Part shown: one piece after another, positions 1 to 5,011 of the stretch | How the letters are laid out: every line of letters starts with the position of its first letter | Numbering within the stretch: position 1 is the first letter of the stretch | Source of the DNA: Candidatus Gastranaerophilales bacterium | GTDB taxonomy: Bacteria; Cyanobacteriota; Vampirovibrionia; Gastranaerophilales; Gastranaerophilaceae | Assembly (NCBI GenBank): GCA_944323095.1 | Contig: CALURE010000072.1 | Location: 1-7,501 of the forward strand | Direction of reading: 5' to 3' | Length of the DNA stretch: 7,501 nucleotides | Made by a program: the position numbers and the translations under genes | The notes under the pieces: model-generated | Told to the model about the DNA's origin: nothing | What the model saw: the letters and a program-made list of their open reading frames with translations, nothing else | Database searches by the model: none

Positions 1-71
1 AATTTAATACTTACGTTTTCAAATAATGTCTGCGAACCGAATCTTACGGTCAATTTATCTGTTGTTATCAT
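1..71 (-). CDS. ABC-F family ATPase, N-terminal fragment (partial)
   Basis: Reading leftward from an ATG at 71-69 gives 23 complete codons, beginning MITTDKLTVRFGSQ and continuing TLFENVSIK, and then the window ends. The pattern 'hydrophobic strand, L-T-V-x-F-G, x-x-x-L-F-E-N-V-S' is how ABC-F proteins (YbiT/EttA/Uup group) begin, just before the Walker A loop; it looks most like YbiT. These soluble twin-ATPase proteins bind the ribosomal E site and modulate translation or antibiotic sensitivity. An AGGG about 8 nt upstream of the start could act as a weak Shine-Dalgarno site, and a TATAAT box lies upstream at 112-107. The Walker motifs, linker and second ATPase domain are outside the window, so the subfamily is not settled. 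An ordinary ABC transporter ATPase is the alternative. Confidence 0.7.
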   Translation of the reverse strand, partial: MITTDKLTVRFGSQTLFENVSIK

Positions 72-106
72 ACTTTTTCCCTATTTATATAAATCAGCTG
101 AATTTC

Positions 107-112
107 ATTATA
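107..112 (-). promoter_or_regulatory. Probable -10 box for the ABC-F gene
   Basis: On the minus strand the hexamer TATAAT matches the sigma-70 type -10 consensus exactly and lies 36 bp before the ABC-F start codon, giving a leader of about 30 nt. No good -35 box is visible at a 16-18 bp spacing, so the call rests on the -10 alone in an AT-rich stretch. Confidence 0.4.
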
Positions 113-182
113 GTACAAAAATACAAAAATTTCTGCTCTTTTGTCTAATGTTTTTATACATGGAAGGTTAGAAAATACTTTT

Positions 183-380
183 ATGAAAGTACAGCCTGTA
201 AAAATTCACACTGCAGCTGCGAAAGTTATTCAACCTAAAAAACCCACACCGGTAAAAGACGCACTTATTGTATCGGGTTATTGCAGTCTGCCGGTTATTT
301 TTTATGAAGCTGCCTGCCGGATTGCCGAAAAAGTTAATAAAAAATACGATACCGGATACAAAGACGGGTGGATTGTATAG
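183..380 (+). CDS. Small hypothetical protein (65 aa)
   Basis: I do not recognise a family. The ORF starts MKVQPVKIHT, has a Lys/Pro/Ala-rich, probably disordered N-terminal third (KVIQPKKPTPVK at about 14-25), then a moderately hydrophobic stretch at about 27-46 that could be a membrane-associated or amphipathic helix, and a polar Lys/Tyr/Asp-rich tail ending GWIV. The frame also opens at a TTG at 141, but the ATG at 183 is preferred; a GGAAGG lies at 162-167, a rather long 15 nt upstream. There is no clear promoter or terminator of its own. It is divergent from the ABC-F gene and separated by repeat-like DNA from the DJ-1 gene. It may be a real small protein of the disordered-head type, or a chance ORF; codon content is not distinctive. 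Confidence 0.45.
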   Translation: MKVQPVKIHTAAAKVIQPKKPTPVKDALIVSGYCSLPVIFYEAACRIAEKVNKKYDTGYKDGWIV

Positions 381-402
381 ATTAAGCAAGGATGGTTAAC
401 AG

Positions 403-490
403 CCCTCACCCCTCTCACATAGGAAGTATTTAGTCCTTCTGAGGGAGCGCATTGCTTCACTTGTCAAATTGGGGCATAATCCTCCCCTTC
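403..490. repeat. Degenerate intergenic repeat remnant
   Basis: The stretch begins CCCTCACCCCTCTC (403-416), the same C/T-rich motif that, reverse-complemented and slightly rearranged, appears as GGGAGAGGG...GGGGTGAGGG at 5023-5042 and again around 4732-4750. It continues into a short GGGG/CCCC hairpin around 471-488. It resembles the left half of the palindromic repeat seen intact at 5012-5042, here decayed and inverted. No coding function is seen in 381-549 apart from the ribosome binding site of the next gene. Confidence 0.4.
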
Positions 491-533
491 TTACTAATGA
501 ATTAATTATAAATATATGTTTCCATTGAAAAAA

Positions 534-540
534 AAGGAGG
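534..540 (+). promoter_or_regulatory. Strong Shine-Dalgarno site of the DJ-1 gene
   Basis: AAGGAGG ends 9 nt before the ATG at 550. It is the best ribosome binding site in the window and fixes this start. Confidence 0.8.
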
Positions 541-549
541 AAATTTTTT

Positions 550-1281
550 ATGTCTGAAAATAATAATGAAAAAATCTTTGAAGCAGAAACCTGCGAAGTA
601 TGCAATTTCAAAAAACAGAAAAAAGTTTTAATTGTTGTGACACAGGCCGATCATTTTGAGGACAAACACAAAACAAAAACAGGTTTGTGGCTGGAAGAAT
701 TTGCTATTCCGTATCTTGCGTTTGTTGATGAAGGCTATGATATAACAGTTGCAACACCTTCCGGAGGGAATGCACCTGTTGATCCGGAAAGTGAAAATTT
801 GTCTGAAAATATTAAATGGGAACAGGCAAAAAAAGCTCTTGGGGGTACAGAACAATTAAATACAGTAGATTTCACTGCTTTTGATGCGCTTGTACTGCCG
901 GGCGGGCACGGCCCGATGTTTGATCTTTACAACAACACAACGCTTGGAAAAATTATCAATGACTTTGACGAAAGAAAAAAACTTATAGCAGCAGTGTGCC
1001 ATGGCCCTGCGGGACTTCTTTCAGCGCAAAAAGAAGGGATACCTTTTGTAAACGGCCGAAAACTGACCGGTTTTACAAACGATGAAGAATACTATTACAA
1101 AAAAGAAAATTTAACACCATTTTTTCTTGAAGATGCTCTAAAAGAGGCAGGAGCCGAATTTATTGACAGCGGAACCGGCAAAGTAACTGTTATAGAGGAC
1201 AATAATTTAATTACAGGCCAGAATTTTCAATCAAGCGAAGCTTTTGCACACGCAATAATAAATTGGTTAGACCGCAATTAG
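550..1281 (+). CDS. DJ-1/PfpI family protein, Hsp31-like (type 1 glutamine amidotransferase-like)
   Basis: This 243-aa protein has the flavodoxin-like DJ-1/PfpI fold: strand KKVLIVVTQAD (24-34), then TGLWLEE (44-50), LVLPGGHGPMFDL (115-126), the nucleophile elbow AAVCHGPAGLL (147-157) and LTGFTNDEE (172-180). By alignment from memory with yeast Hsp31, the triad is Cys150-His151-Glu180, with Glu50 as the conserved acid next to the nucleophile. Hsp31-like members act as methylglyoxal glyoxalases (glyoxalase III), deglycases or holdases in the cytoplasm; which applies here cannot be told. An N-terminal extension of about 23 residues carries a CEVC (Cys15, Cys18) pair not typical of the family. 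The next gene is an HxlR regulator in the same orientation, but an intrinsic terminator lies between them, so they are neighbours rather than a simple operon. Confidence 0.88.
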   Translation: MSENNNEKIFEAETCEVCNFKKQKKVLIVVTQADHFEDKHKTKTGLWLEEFAIPYLAFVDEGYDITVATPSGGNAPVDPESENLSENIKWEQAKKALGGTEQLNTVDFTAFDALVLPGGHGPMFDLYNNTTLGKIINDFDERKKLIAAVCHGPAGLLSAQKEGIPFVNGRKLTGFTNDEEYYYKKENLTPFFLEDALKEAGAEFIDSGTGKVTVIEDNNLITGQNFQSSEAFAHAIINWLDRN

Positions 1282-1295
1282 CGGTCTTTCTTTTT
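1269..1295 (+). terminator. Intrinsic terminator overlapping the DJ-1 stop codon
   Basis: AGACCGC (1269-1275) and GCGGTCT (1281-1287) form a perfect 7-bp GC-rich stem with a 5-nt AATTA loop, followed by TTCTTTTT (1288-1295). The 5' arm encodes part of the last codons (Leu-Asp-Arg), and the TAG stop (1279-1281) sits at the loop/3' arm border. Confidence 0.9.
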
Positions 1296-1316
1296 GACTT
1301 TATCACAGAAATTTGT

Positions 1317-1353
1317 TAGTATTAATTTGTTCTTTACTTACTAAAAGATACTA
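1317..1353. promoter_or_regulatory. Possible HxlR operator and promoter region
   Basis: Between the terminator and the HxlR start lies TAGTAT (1317-1322) paired with ATACTA (1348-1353), with two further TACT units in tandem at 1335-1342. Four TACT/AGTA units in 37 bp directly upstream of an HxlR-type gene fit autoregulation, because these winged-helix dimers bind short inverted repeats near their own promoter. A weak promoter (TTGTTC, 16 bp, TACTAT) can be drawn over the same bases. AT-richness makes chance occurrence a real alternative. Confidence 0.35.
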
Positions 1354-1364
1354 TAGGAGAATTT

Positions 1365-1706
1365 ATGGAATTAAAAGAGCTGCCAAAATGTCCGGTTGAA
1401 ACCACATTAAAACTTATCGGCGAAAAATGGAAAGTGCTTATTATAAGGGATTTATTAAACGGTACAAAACGTTTCGGGGAATTAAAAAAATCCTGCAGCG
1501 GGATATCACAAAAAGTTCTTACAACAAATTTACGTTCCATGGAAAATGACGGACTTGTAAAACGGGAAGTATTTCCTGAAGTACCGCCTCGCGTAGAATA
1601 TACCCTGACAGATGTCGGCTACAGTCTTGCCCCTGTTTTAAATGCTATGGCAAGCTGGGGAACGGATTACAAAATTTTTCTTGAACTTCTGGAAAAAAGA
1701 AATTAA
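1365..1706 (+). CDS. HxlR-family winged-helix transcriptional regulator
   Basis: This 113-aa protein is full length for an HxlR/MarR-like single-domain regulator. Signature segments are CPVETTLKLIGEKWKVLII (9-27), LLNGTKRFGELKK (30-42), GISQKVLTTNLRSMENDGLV (46-65, the recognition helix region), and the wing REVFPEVPPRVEYTLTDVG (67-85). Cys9 just before helix 1 sits where YodB, a quinone/diamide sensor of this family, carries its reactive Cys6; a second Cys is at 44. A thiol-based sensor of electrophiles or oxidants is therefore plausible, with the upstream DJ-1 gene as a candidate target. AGGAGA at 1355-1360 precedes the ATG by 4 nt. It most likely acts as a dimeric repressor in the cytoplasm; effector and regulon are inferred only. 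Confidence 0.9.
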   Translation: MELKELPKCPVETTLKLIGEKWKVLIIRDLLNGTKRFGELKKSCSGISQKVLTTNLRSMENDGLVKREVFPEVPPRVEYTLTDVGYSLAPVLNAMASWGTDYKIFLELLEKRN

Positions 1707-1714
1707 TATATTAT

Positions 1715-1754
1715 TAATAAATTTGCCCTGTCAGGGAATTTATTATATATTTTT
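1715..1754 (+). terminator. Intrinsic terminator after the HxlR gene
   Basis: TAATAAATT (1715-1723) pairs with AATTTATTA (1737-1745), and the inner CCCT/AGGG pair (1726-1729/1733-1736) closes a GTC loop with a 2-nt TG bulge. A TATATTTTT tract follows. It is long and mostly A-T paired with a short G-C top, but its placement 8 bp after the stop codon fits a terminator. Confidence 0.7.
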
Positions 1755-1762
1755 AAATTGTG

Positions 1763-1799
1763 TATAATACTTTACATAAAATAGAAAAAATTATTTTAT
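1763..1799 (+). promoter_or_regulatory. Candidate promoter(s) for the repeat-protein gene
   Basis: A perfect TATAAT lies at 1763-1768, but its -35 position (TTATTA, 1740-1745) is poor and falls in the preceding terminator. A second option is TTTACA (1771-1776), 17 bp, TTTTAT (1794-1799). Either would transcribe the gene at 1830 separately from the HxlR gene. Confidence 0.35.
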
Positions 1800-1829
1800 C
1801 ATGTATTATATTTGTAGGAGAAATTTTAT

Positions 1830-2489
1830 ATGAAATTATTGGCCACTATTCAAAAAGCTTTACCGGATGAAACAAGAAGCTCTAAATTTGACAATTCGCA
1901 TCTTAAACTTTTATATTCAAACCTTGAACCTCAAACCAGAGAAGAAGTAATCTACCGCAGAAACGGCAAATCTGTTGACAGAATAGTCGAAATTGATGTT
2001 AATACAGGCTCAAGAATTAAAACAACTCATTACGATTATTTTGATGAGAAAAAAATCCGTTCAATTGATGAATTTGACAGAAAATCAGGGAAAAAAATCC
2101 GTACGATAAATTATGTTTTATACAAATCAGTAGACGAATATGACCCGCAAACCGGTAAAAAACTGCGCACAATTAATTTTAACGTAAAAGATGAAACAAA
2201 AATTTCCTCAATACAGGAATATGATACAGAAACCGGCAAAATTGTTACGGTCTCAATTTATAAACGCGACGGCAAAACAGTAAGCATAGTTAAAAATATT
2301 GACCCTGTAACAGAAAAAGTTACAAGCTGGGTCAATAATAAAAATATAAATACCACACCTTTCAGTCCGGATAAACCTGTTACACGGTCATATGATAATA
2401 TTAAAGTTTTAGACAACAAAGAAAAAGAAGATATTGCAAAACTTATAGATAACCTGTACAGCAACAGCATGAAATTTGAAAATATTTAA
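1830..2489 (+). CDS. Tandem-repeat protein, DUF2963-like (unknown function)
   Basis: This 219-aa protein has no signal peptide or membrane segment. Its core is about five copies of a 22-27 residue unit built on 'hydrophobic-D-x-x-T/S-G-K-x-hydrophobic-x-T-x-x-Y': IDVNTGSRIKTTHY (55-68), FDRKSGKKIRTINY (82-95), YDPQTGKKLRTINF (104-117), YDTETGKIVTVSIY (131-144) and a decayed IDPVTEKVTSWV (157-168). Spacings are 27, 22, 27 and 26. This is the pattern of DUF2963 repeats known from phytoplasmas and other host-associated bacteria, likely beta-hairpin strips similar to YD or MORN repeats. The N-terminal 40 and C-terminal 40 residues are non-repeat and highly charged. AGGAGA at 1816-1821 lies 8 nt before the ATG. 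It overlaps the oppositely oriented zinc-ribbon gene by 4 bp at its stop codon. Function unknown; protein binding is only a guess. Confidence 0.75.
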   Translation: MKLLATIQKALPDETRSSKFDNSHLKLLYSNLEPQTREEVIYRRNGKSVDRIVEIDVNTGSRIKTTHYDYFDEKKIRSIDEFDRKSGKKIRTINYVLYKSVDEYDPQTGKKLRTINFNVKDETKISSIQEYDTETGKIVTVSIYKRDGKTVSIVKNIDPVTEKVTSWVNNKNINTTPFSPDKPVTRSYDNIKVLDNKEKEDIAKLIDNLYSNSMKFENI

Positions 2490-3094
2490 GTCTCTTCCTC
2501 AAGAATGTCTCTGACAAAACCTGATGTGTCATCAATCAAATACTGCATATCTTCAACCGACATTATATAATTATAATCATACCTTTCAGAATTGCGGGTG
2601 AATGTCAATGTACCGTATCCGAAAACCTTCCCCAGAGCTGTTTGGGTTAAATCAAGCATATCCGTTTTATCCAACGGAATATCAATACTATCAGAGGTAA
2701 ATACTCCAAGTTTTATGTGCACAAATTTATTTGTAATAATGATTTTATCCGAATTATATCTTAAAATCGGATAAATAATGCCTGCCAGAATAGCAAATAC
2801 AACTACCCAGCTGAAAAAACTGTGTGTATTTAAAAATATAAACCAGAAATAAATTAAAAATACCGGAGTTAAAAAAACAGGCCAGAATAATGACATCCAG
2901 TGCTTTTTTACATCATAAAGAACAAGTTCTTCTTCATTATCCGCAGGCATTTTATAACCTGTACTGTCCTGCTTTTCGTCAACTAAAACTTCTTCTGCCG
3001 GCTGCTCATTACCGGTGCTTCTAACATCAGTTCCGCAGTATCTGCAAAAATTATCCGTATCTTTAATTTGTTTTCCGCAATTAGGACAAAACAT
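2486..3094 (-). CDS. Zinc-ribbon, two-TM, bacterial PH-like domain membrane protein
   Basis: The 202-aa protein starts with a zinc ribbon, MFCPNCG plus FCRYCG (Cys3, 6, 17, 20). A polar acidic linker follows (about 24-60), then two membrane helices at about 69-88 and 93-111. Its C-terminal domain (about 114-190) begins DKIIITNKFVHIKLGVF and includes IDIPLDKTDMLDL and the GYGTLTFT strand, matching the bacterial PH (bPH_2, YdbS-like) pattern. Such proteins sit in the membrane with the ribbon and PH-like domain probably cytoplasmic; their biochemical role is unknown. The frame extends to a TTG at 3115, but AAAGGAG at 3107-3101 sits 6 nt before the ATG at 3094, and the predicted transcript begins near 3109, so 3094 is chosen. 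It is divergent from bioB and tail-to-tail with the repeat protein, without a visible terminator between the two convergent genes. Confidence 0.85.
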   Translation of the reverse strand: MFCPNCGKQIKDTDNFCRYCGTDVRSTGNEQPAEEVLVDEKQDSTGYKMPADNEEELVLYDVKKHWMSLFWPVFLTPVFLIYFWFIFLNTHSFFSWVVVFAILAGIIYPILRYNSDKIIITNKFVHIKLGVFTSDSIDIPLDKTDMLDLTQTALGKVFGYGTLTFTRNSERYDYNYIMSVEDMQYLIDDTSGFVRDILEEET

Positions 3095-3115
3095 TACATA
3101 CTCCTTTATGAGCAA

Positions 3116-3144
3116 ATTTTAGCATATGATTTGACTTTAGTCAA
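3116..3144 (-). promoter_or_regulatory. Promoter of the zinc-ribbon/PH gene
   Basis: On the minus strand, TTGACT (3144-3139), a 17-bp spacer and TAAAAT (3121-3116) form a near-consensus sigma-70 type promoter. The predicted start near 3109 gives a leader of about 15 nt holding only the SD site. Its -35 box is the mirror image of the bioB -35 box. Confidence 0.7.
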
Positions 3145-3159
3145 TTGAGATTATATGAT
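3131..3159 (+). promoter_or_regulatory. Promoter of bioB
   Basis: TTGACT (3131-3136), a 17-bp spacer and TATGAT (3154-3159) form a near-consensus promoter. Transcription would begin near 3166, leaving about 12 nt of leader with the GAGG site at 3168-3171 and the ATG at 3179. This leaves no room for a riboswitch. Confidence 0.72.
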
Positions 3160-3178
3160 TGGATGCAGAGGATTTCTT

Positions 3179-4087
3179 ATGAATAAAAGCGAACTGCTTG
3201 AATTATATAACAGCGATATTGATAAACTTTTAAAACTTTCATCAAAATATGTAAAAAATACTGTAGAATTTTGTTCATTAATAAATGCACGTAACGGGAA
3301 ATGCTCACAGAATTGTAAATATTGTGCCCAGAGCTCGCATTACCGCACACACATTGACTCTTACCCCCTTGTAGATATCTCGGAAGTTACAAAATCAGCT
3401 CTGGAAGCAAAAGCCCATAAAACAGCAAGATTTGCCGTAGTAACGTCCGGAAAAACTCCTGATGAAAGCGATTTTGATAAAATTCTTGAAATGATACGTG
3501 CGGTTAATAAAATTGAAGGACTTAAAAGCTGTGCCTCAATCGGGATTTTAAATGAAAAACAGGCAGAAAAACTTGCACAGGCAGGACTTATAAGATTTCA
3601 CCATAACATAAACACATCAAGGTCATATTATCCTCAAATTTGTACTACGCACAATTTTGATGACAGAATAAATACCTGCAGGCTTGTAAAAAAATACGGA
3701 ATGGAATTATGCTGCGGTGTTATTCTCGGAATGGGAGAAACAGTTGAACAGAGAATAGAAATGGCGCTTGAACTTGCCCGAATTCAGCCCGATTCCATAC
3801 CCGTAAACATTCTTATGCCAATCCCTGATACCCCCTTTGAAAATTATATTGATAAAATTGATGAAGACAATATTTTAAGGACTCTTGCAATATTTAAAAT
3901 TGCCAATCCTGATTCAATTATCCGGCTTTGCGGCGGCAGAATGCGTTTGTCAGATAAAAACCAGCGGCTGGCTTTAAAAACCTGTGTAGAAGGAATTATG
4001 ACAGGCAACTACCTTACAACAACAGGCAAAAAGCCAGAAGAAGATATAAAAAACGCATTAAAATCAGGTAAAACAATTAAATTATAA
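3179..4087 (+). CDS. bioB: Biotin synthase (radical SAM), probably anaerobe-type
   Basis: BioB inserts sulfur into dethiobiotin, the last step of biotin synthesis. The protein is 302 aa, shorter than E. coli BioB (346). The radical-SAM loop is CSQNCKYC (Cys42, 46, 49), followed by AQSSHY; HHNINTSRSYY (141-151) and GMGETVEQR (184-192) are further BioB hallmarks. Of the E. coli [2Fe-2S] ligands Cys97, Cys128, Cys188 and Arg260, the last three match Cys118, Cys178 and Arg249, but the first is Ala86 (RFAVVTSG). Extra cysteines occur at 179 (LCCG) and 251 (RLCGG). This suggests a different auxiliary cluster, as reported for biotin synthases of strict anaerobes. The start at 3179 is chosen because an upstream in-frame ATG at 3155 lies inside the -10 box. 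engB follows after 35 bp with no terminator, so they probably share a transcript. No other biotin gene is nearby. Confidence 0.93.
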   Translation: MNKSELLELYNSDIDKLLKLSSKYVKNTVEFCSLINARNGKCSQNCKYCAQSSHYRTHIDSYPLVDISEVTKSALEAKAHKTARFAVVTSGKTPDESDFDKILEMIRAVNKIEGLKSCASIGILNEKQAEKLAQAGLIRFHHNINTSRSYYPQICTTHNFDDRINTCRLVKKYGMELCCGVILGMGETVEQRIEMALELARIQPDSIPVNILMPIPDTPFENYIDKIDEDNILRTLAIFKIANPDSIIRLCGGRMRLSDKNQRLALKTCVEGIMTGNYLTTTGKKPEEDIKNALKSGKTIKL

Positions 4088-4092
4088 TTTTT

Positions 4093-4119
4093 TGAAAAAG
4101 TTTTTCATGATAATATAAT
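4093..4119 (+). promoter_or_regulatory. Inverted repeat and -10-like box before engB
   Basis: TGAAAAA (4093-4099) and TTTTTCA (4101-4107) are perfect inverted arms around a single G, and TATAAT follows at 4114-4119. With TTGAAA (4092-4097) and 16 bp spacing it looks like a promoter, but the predicted start (about 4126) falls after the engB ATG at 4123. It may serve an internal start or be chance in AT-rich DNA. Confidence 0.3.
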
Positions 4120-4122
4120 TTT

Positions 4123-4698
4123 ATGGCTACAAAATATATGCAGGCTAAATTTTTAATAAGCGCTGAAAAATTGTCGCAGTGTCCTTCTTATACTCTGCCT
4201 GAATTTCCGCTTCTCGGGCGTTCCAATGTCGGCAAGTCATCTTTTATCAATGCCCTTGCAAACCAGAAAAAACTTGCAAAAACTTCAAATACTCCGGGGA
4301 AAACAAGATTGATTAATTTTTTCCAATTTTCCGATAAATTTATGGTAGCGGATCTGCCCGGATACGGATATGCGAGAGTTTCAAAAGAAGCTCAAAACAG
4401 ATGGCAGAAAAATCTGGAAGAATATCTGCTTAAACGTACACAGATAAAATCACTAATTCAGCTTATAGACGGCAGACATGATATTCAAAATAATGACTTT
4501 CAAATGCGTGAATGGGTTTCAGCATACAATCTGCCGATTTTTACCGTTGTAACAAAAATGGATTACGTACCAAAATCAAAAACTTTGAATGTTATAAAAA
4601 ATATTGAAAAACAATTCGGAGGAATTGTATTGCCGTTTAGTGCAGTTGATAACAGATATAACGAAAAGATTTTTGAATATATAGCATCAATCATATAA
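4123..4698 (+). CDS. engB: Ribosome biogenesis GTPase YsxC/EngB
   Basis: This 191-aa GTPase has all TRAFAC motifs in order: G1 GRSNVGKS (32-39), G2 region SNTPGKT (55-61), G3 DLPGYGYARV (77-86), G4 TKMD (144-147) and G5 FSA (172-174). Length and the N-terminal 'FLISA' strand match B. subtilis YsxC. The protein is a cytoplasmic GTPase that assists late assembly of the large ribosomal subunit and is usually essential. The ATG at 4123 has no Shine-Dalgarno sequence; upstream is an AT-only tract. Met6 (4138) is an alternative that still keeps the whole GTPase domain, also without SD. It is 35 bp downstream of bioB, probably co-transcribed from the bioB promoter; the two functions are unrelated. 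A strong hairpin lies 18 bp after the stop. Confidence 0.95.
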   Translation: MATKYMQAKFLISAEKLSQCPSYTLPEFPLLGRSNVGKSSFINALANQKKLAKTSNTPGKTRLINFFQFSDKFMVADLPGYGYARVSKEAQNRWQKNLEEYLLKRTQIKSLIQLIDGRHDIQNNDFQMREWVSAYNLPIFTVVTKMDYVPKSKTLNVIKNIEKQFGGIVLPFSAVDNRYNEKIFEYIASII

Positions 4699-4715
4699 AG
4701 ACCGAAACGCAACAA

Positions 4716-4743
4716 CTGCTCCTCTCCCATAGGAGAGGAGCAG
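4716..4743 (+). repeat. Perfect 12-bp hairpin after engB
   Basis: CTGCTCCTCTCC (4716-4727) and GGAGAGGAGCAG (4732-4743) are perfectly complementary around a 4-nt CATA loop. No T-tract follows, so it is not a classical terminator, but it could protect or end the bioB-engB transcript. Its core is shared with the palindrome at 5012-5031, so it is probably a member of the same repeat family. Confidence 0.75.
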
Positions 4744-4754
4744 AGTGAGGGATG

Positions 4755-4800
4755 TTTTGTCCTCTCGCCCCTTTGGGGGAGAAAGCTAGAGAGAGGGGCT
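4755..4800. repeat. C/T-rich then G/A-rich imperfect hairpin repeat
   Basis: CCTCTCGCCCC followed by GGGGGAGAAAG and GAGAGAGGGG forms an imperfect hairpin of the same composition as 4716-4743 and 5012-5042. Intergenic repeats of the CCCTCTCCC/GGGAGAGGG type are scattered in many bacterial genomes; these appear to be local, diverged copies. Confidence 0.5.
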
Positions 4801-4845
4801 GATTATCAGAAGACCGGAAGTTCAGAGGTCAGGAAGGCAAGCTGG

Positions 4846-4891
4846 TATCGGTGCTTCGCACGAAAGTAACTTATTTGCGGGCTCTGCCCGC
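4846..4891. repeat. Two small hairpins inside the island
   Basis: GTGC-TTC-GCAC (4851-4861) is one small hairpin; the 16-nt TATCGGTGCTTCGCAC (4846-4861) recurs inverted at 6610-6625. GCGGGC-TCT-GCCCGC (4877-4891) is a second, GC-rich 6-bp hairpin. Confidence 0.6.
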
Positions 4892-4969
4892 CGTAAACAG
4901 CCTGACCTCCTGCCTTCCGCACCTCAGAATAAAATACTTCCTGACCTCCGTTGGCTTTAAAAATTGTCT

Positions 4970-4995
4970 GGTGGGAACGCTTCACTTATCCCACC
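4970..4995. repeat. REP-like hairpin GGTGGGA...TCCCACC
   Basis: GGTGGGA (4970-4976) and TCCCACC (4989-4995) are perfect inverted arms around a 12-nt loop, followed by CTACG. Intergenic hairpins with GGTGGG/CCCACCCTACG arms are common in diverse bacteria, so this is probably a dispersed palindromic element. Confidence 0.55.
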
Positions 4996-5011
4996 CTACG
5001 TGTTGAATACT

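Noticed and set aside
141..182. TTG start at 141 for the small ORF
   Set aside because: No SD before it, and a non-ATG start is unneeded because ATG 183 opens the same frame.
168..855. Minus-strand and other-frame ORFs over 168-389, 396-611 and 628-855
   Set aside because: They are antisense to the better-supported small ORF and DJ-1 gene or lie across repeat DNA, lack SD sites and show no family pattern.
3095..3115. TTG start at 3115 for the zinc-ribbon gene
   Set aside because: The frame would include the SD sequence itself as codons and begin upstream of the predicted transcript start. The ATG at 3094 has AAAGGAG at ideal spacing and puts the first Cys at residue 3, usual for this ribbon.
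3131..3144. TTGACTTTAGTCAA as a dedicated biotin repressor (BirA or BioR) box
   Set aside because: It does not resemble the BirA operator pattern I know, and the symmetry is already explained by two facing -35 boxes. A repressor is possible but not needed.
3155..3178. Upstream in-frame ATG for bioB at 3155
   Set aside because: It lies within the TATGAT -10 box, so it would not be in the mRNA, and it has no SD. The ATG at 3179 has GAGG 7 nt before it.
3095..3178. Riboswitch upstream of bioB
   Set aside because: The predicted leader is about 12 nt, too short for any aptamer.
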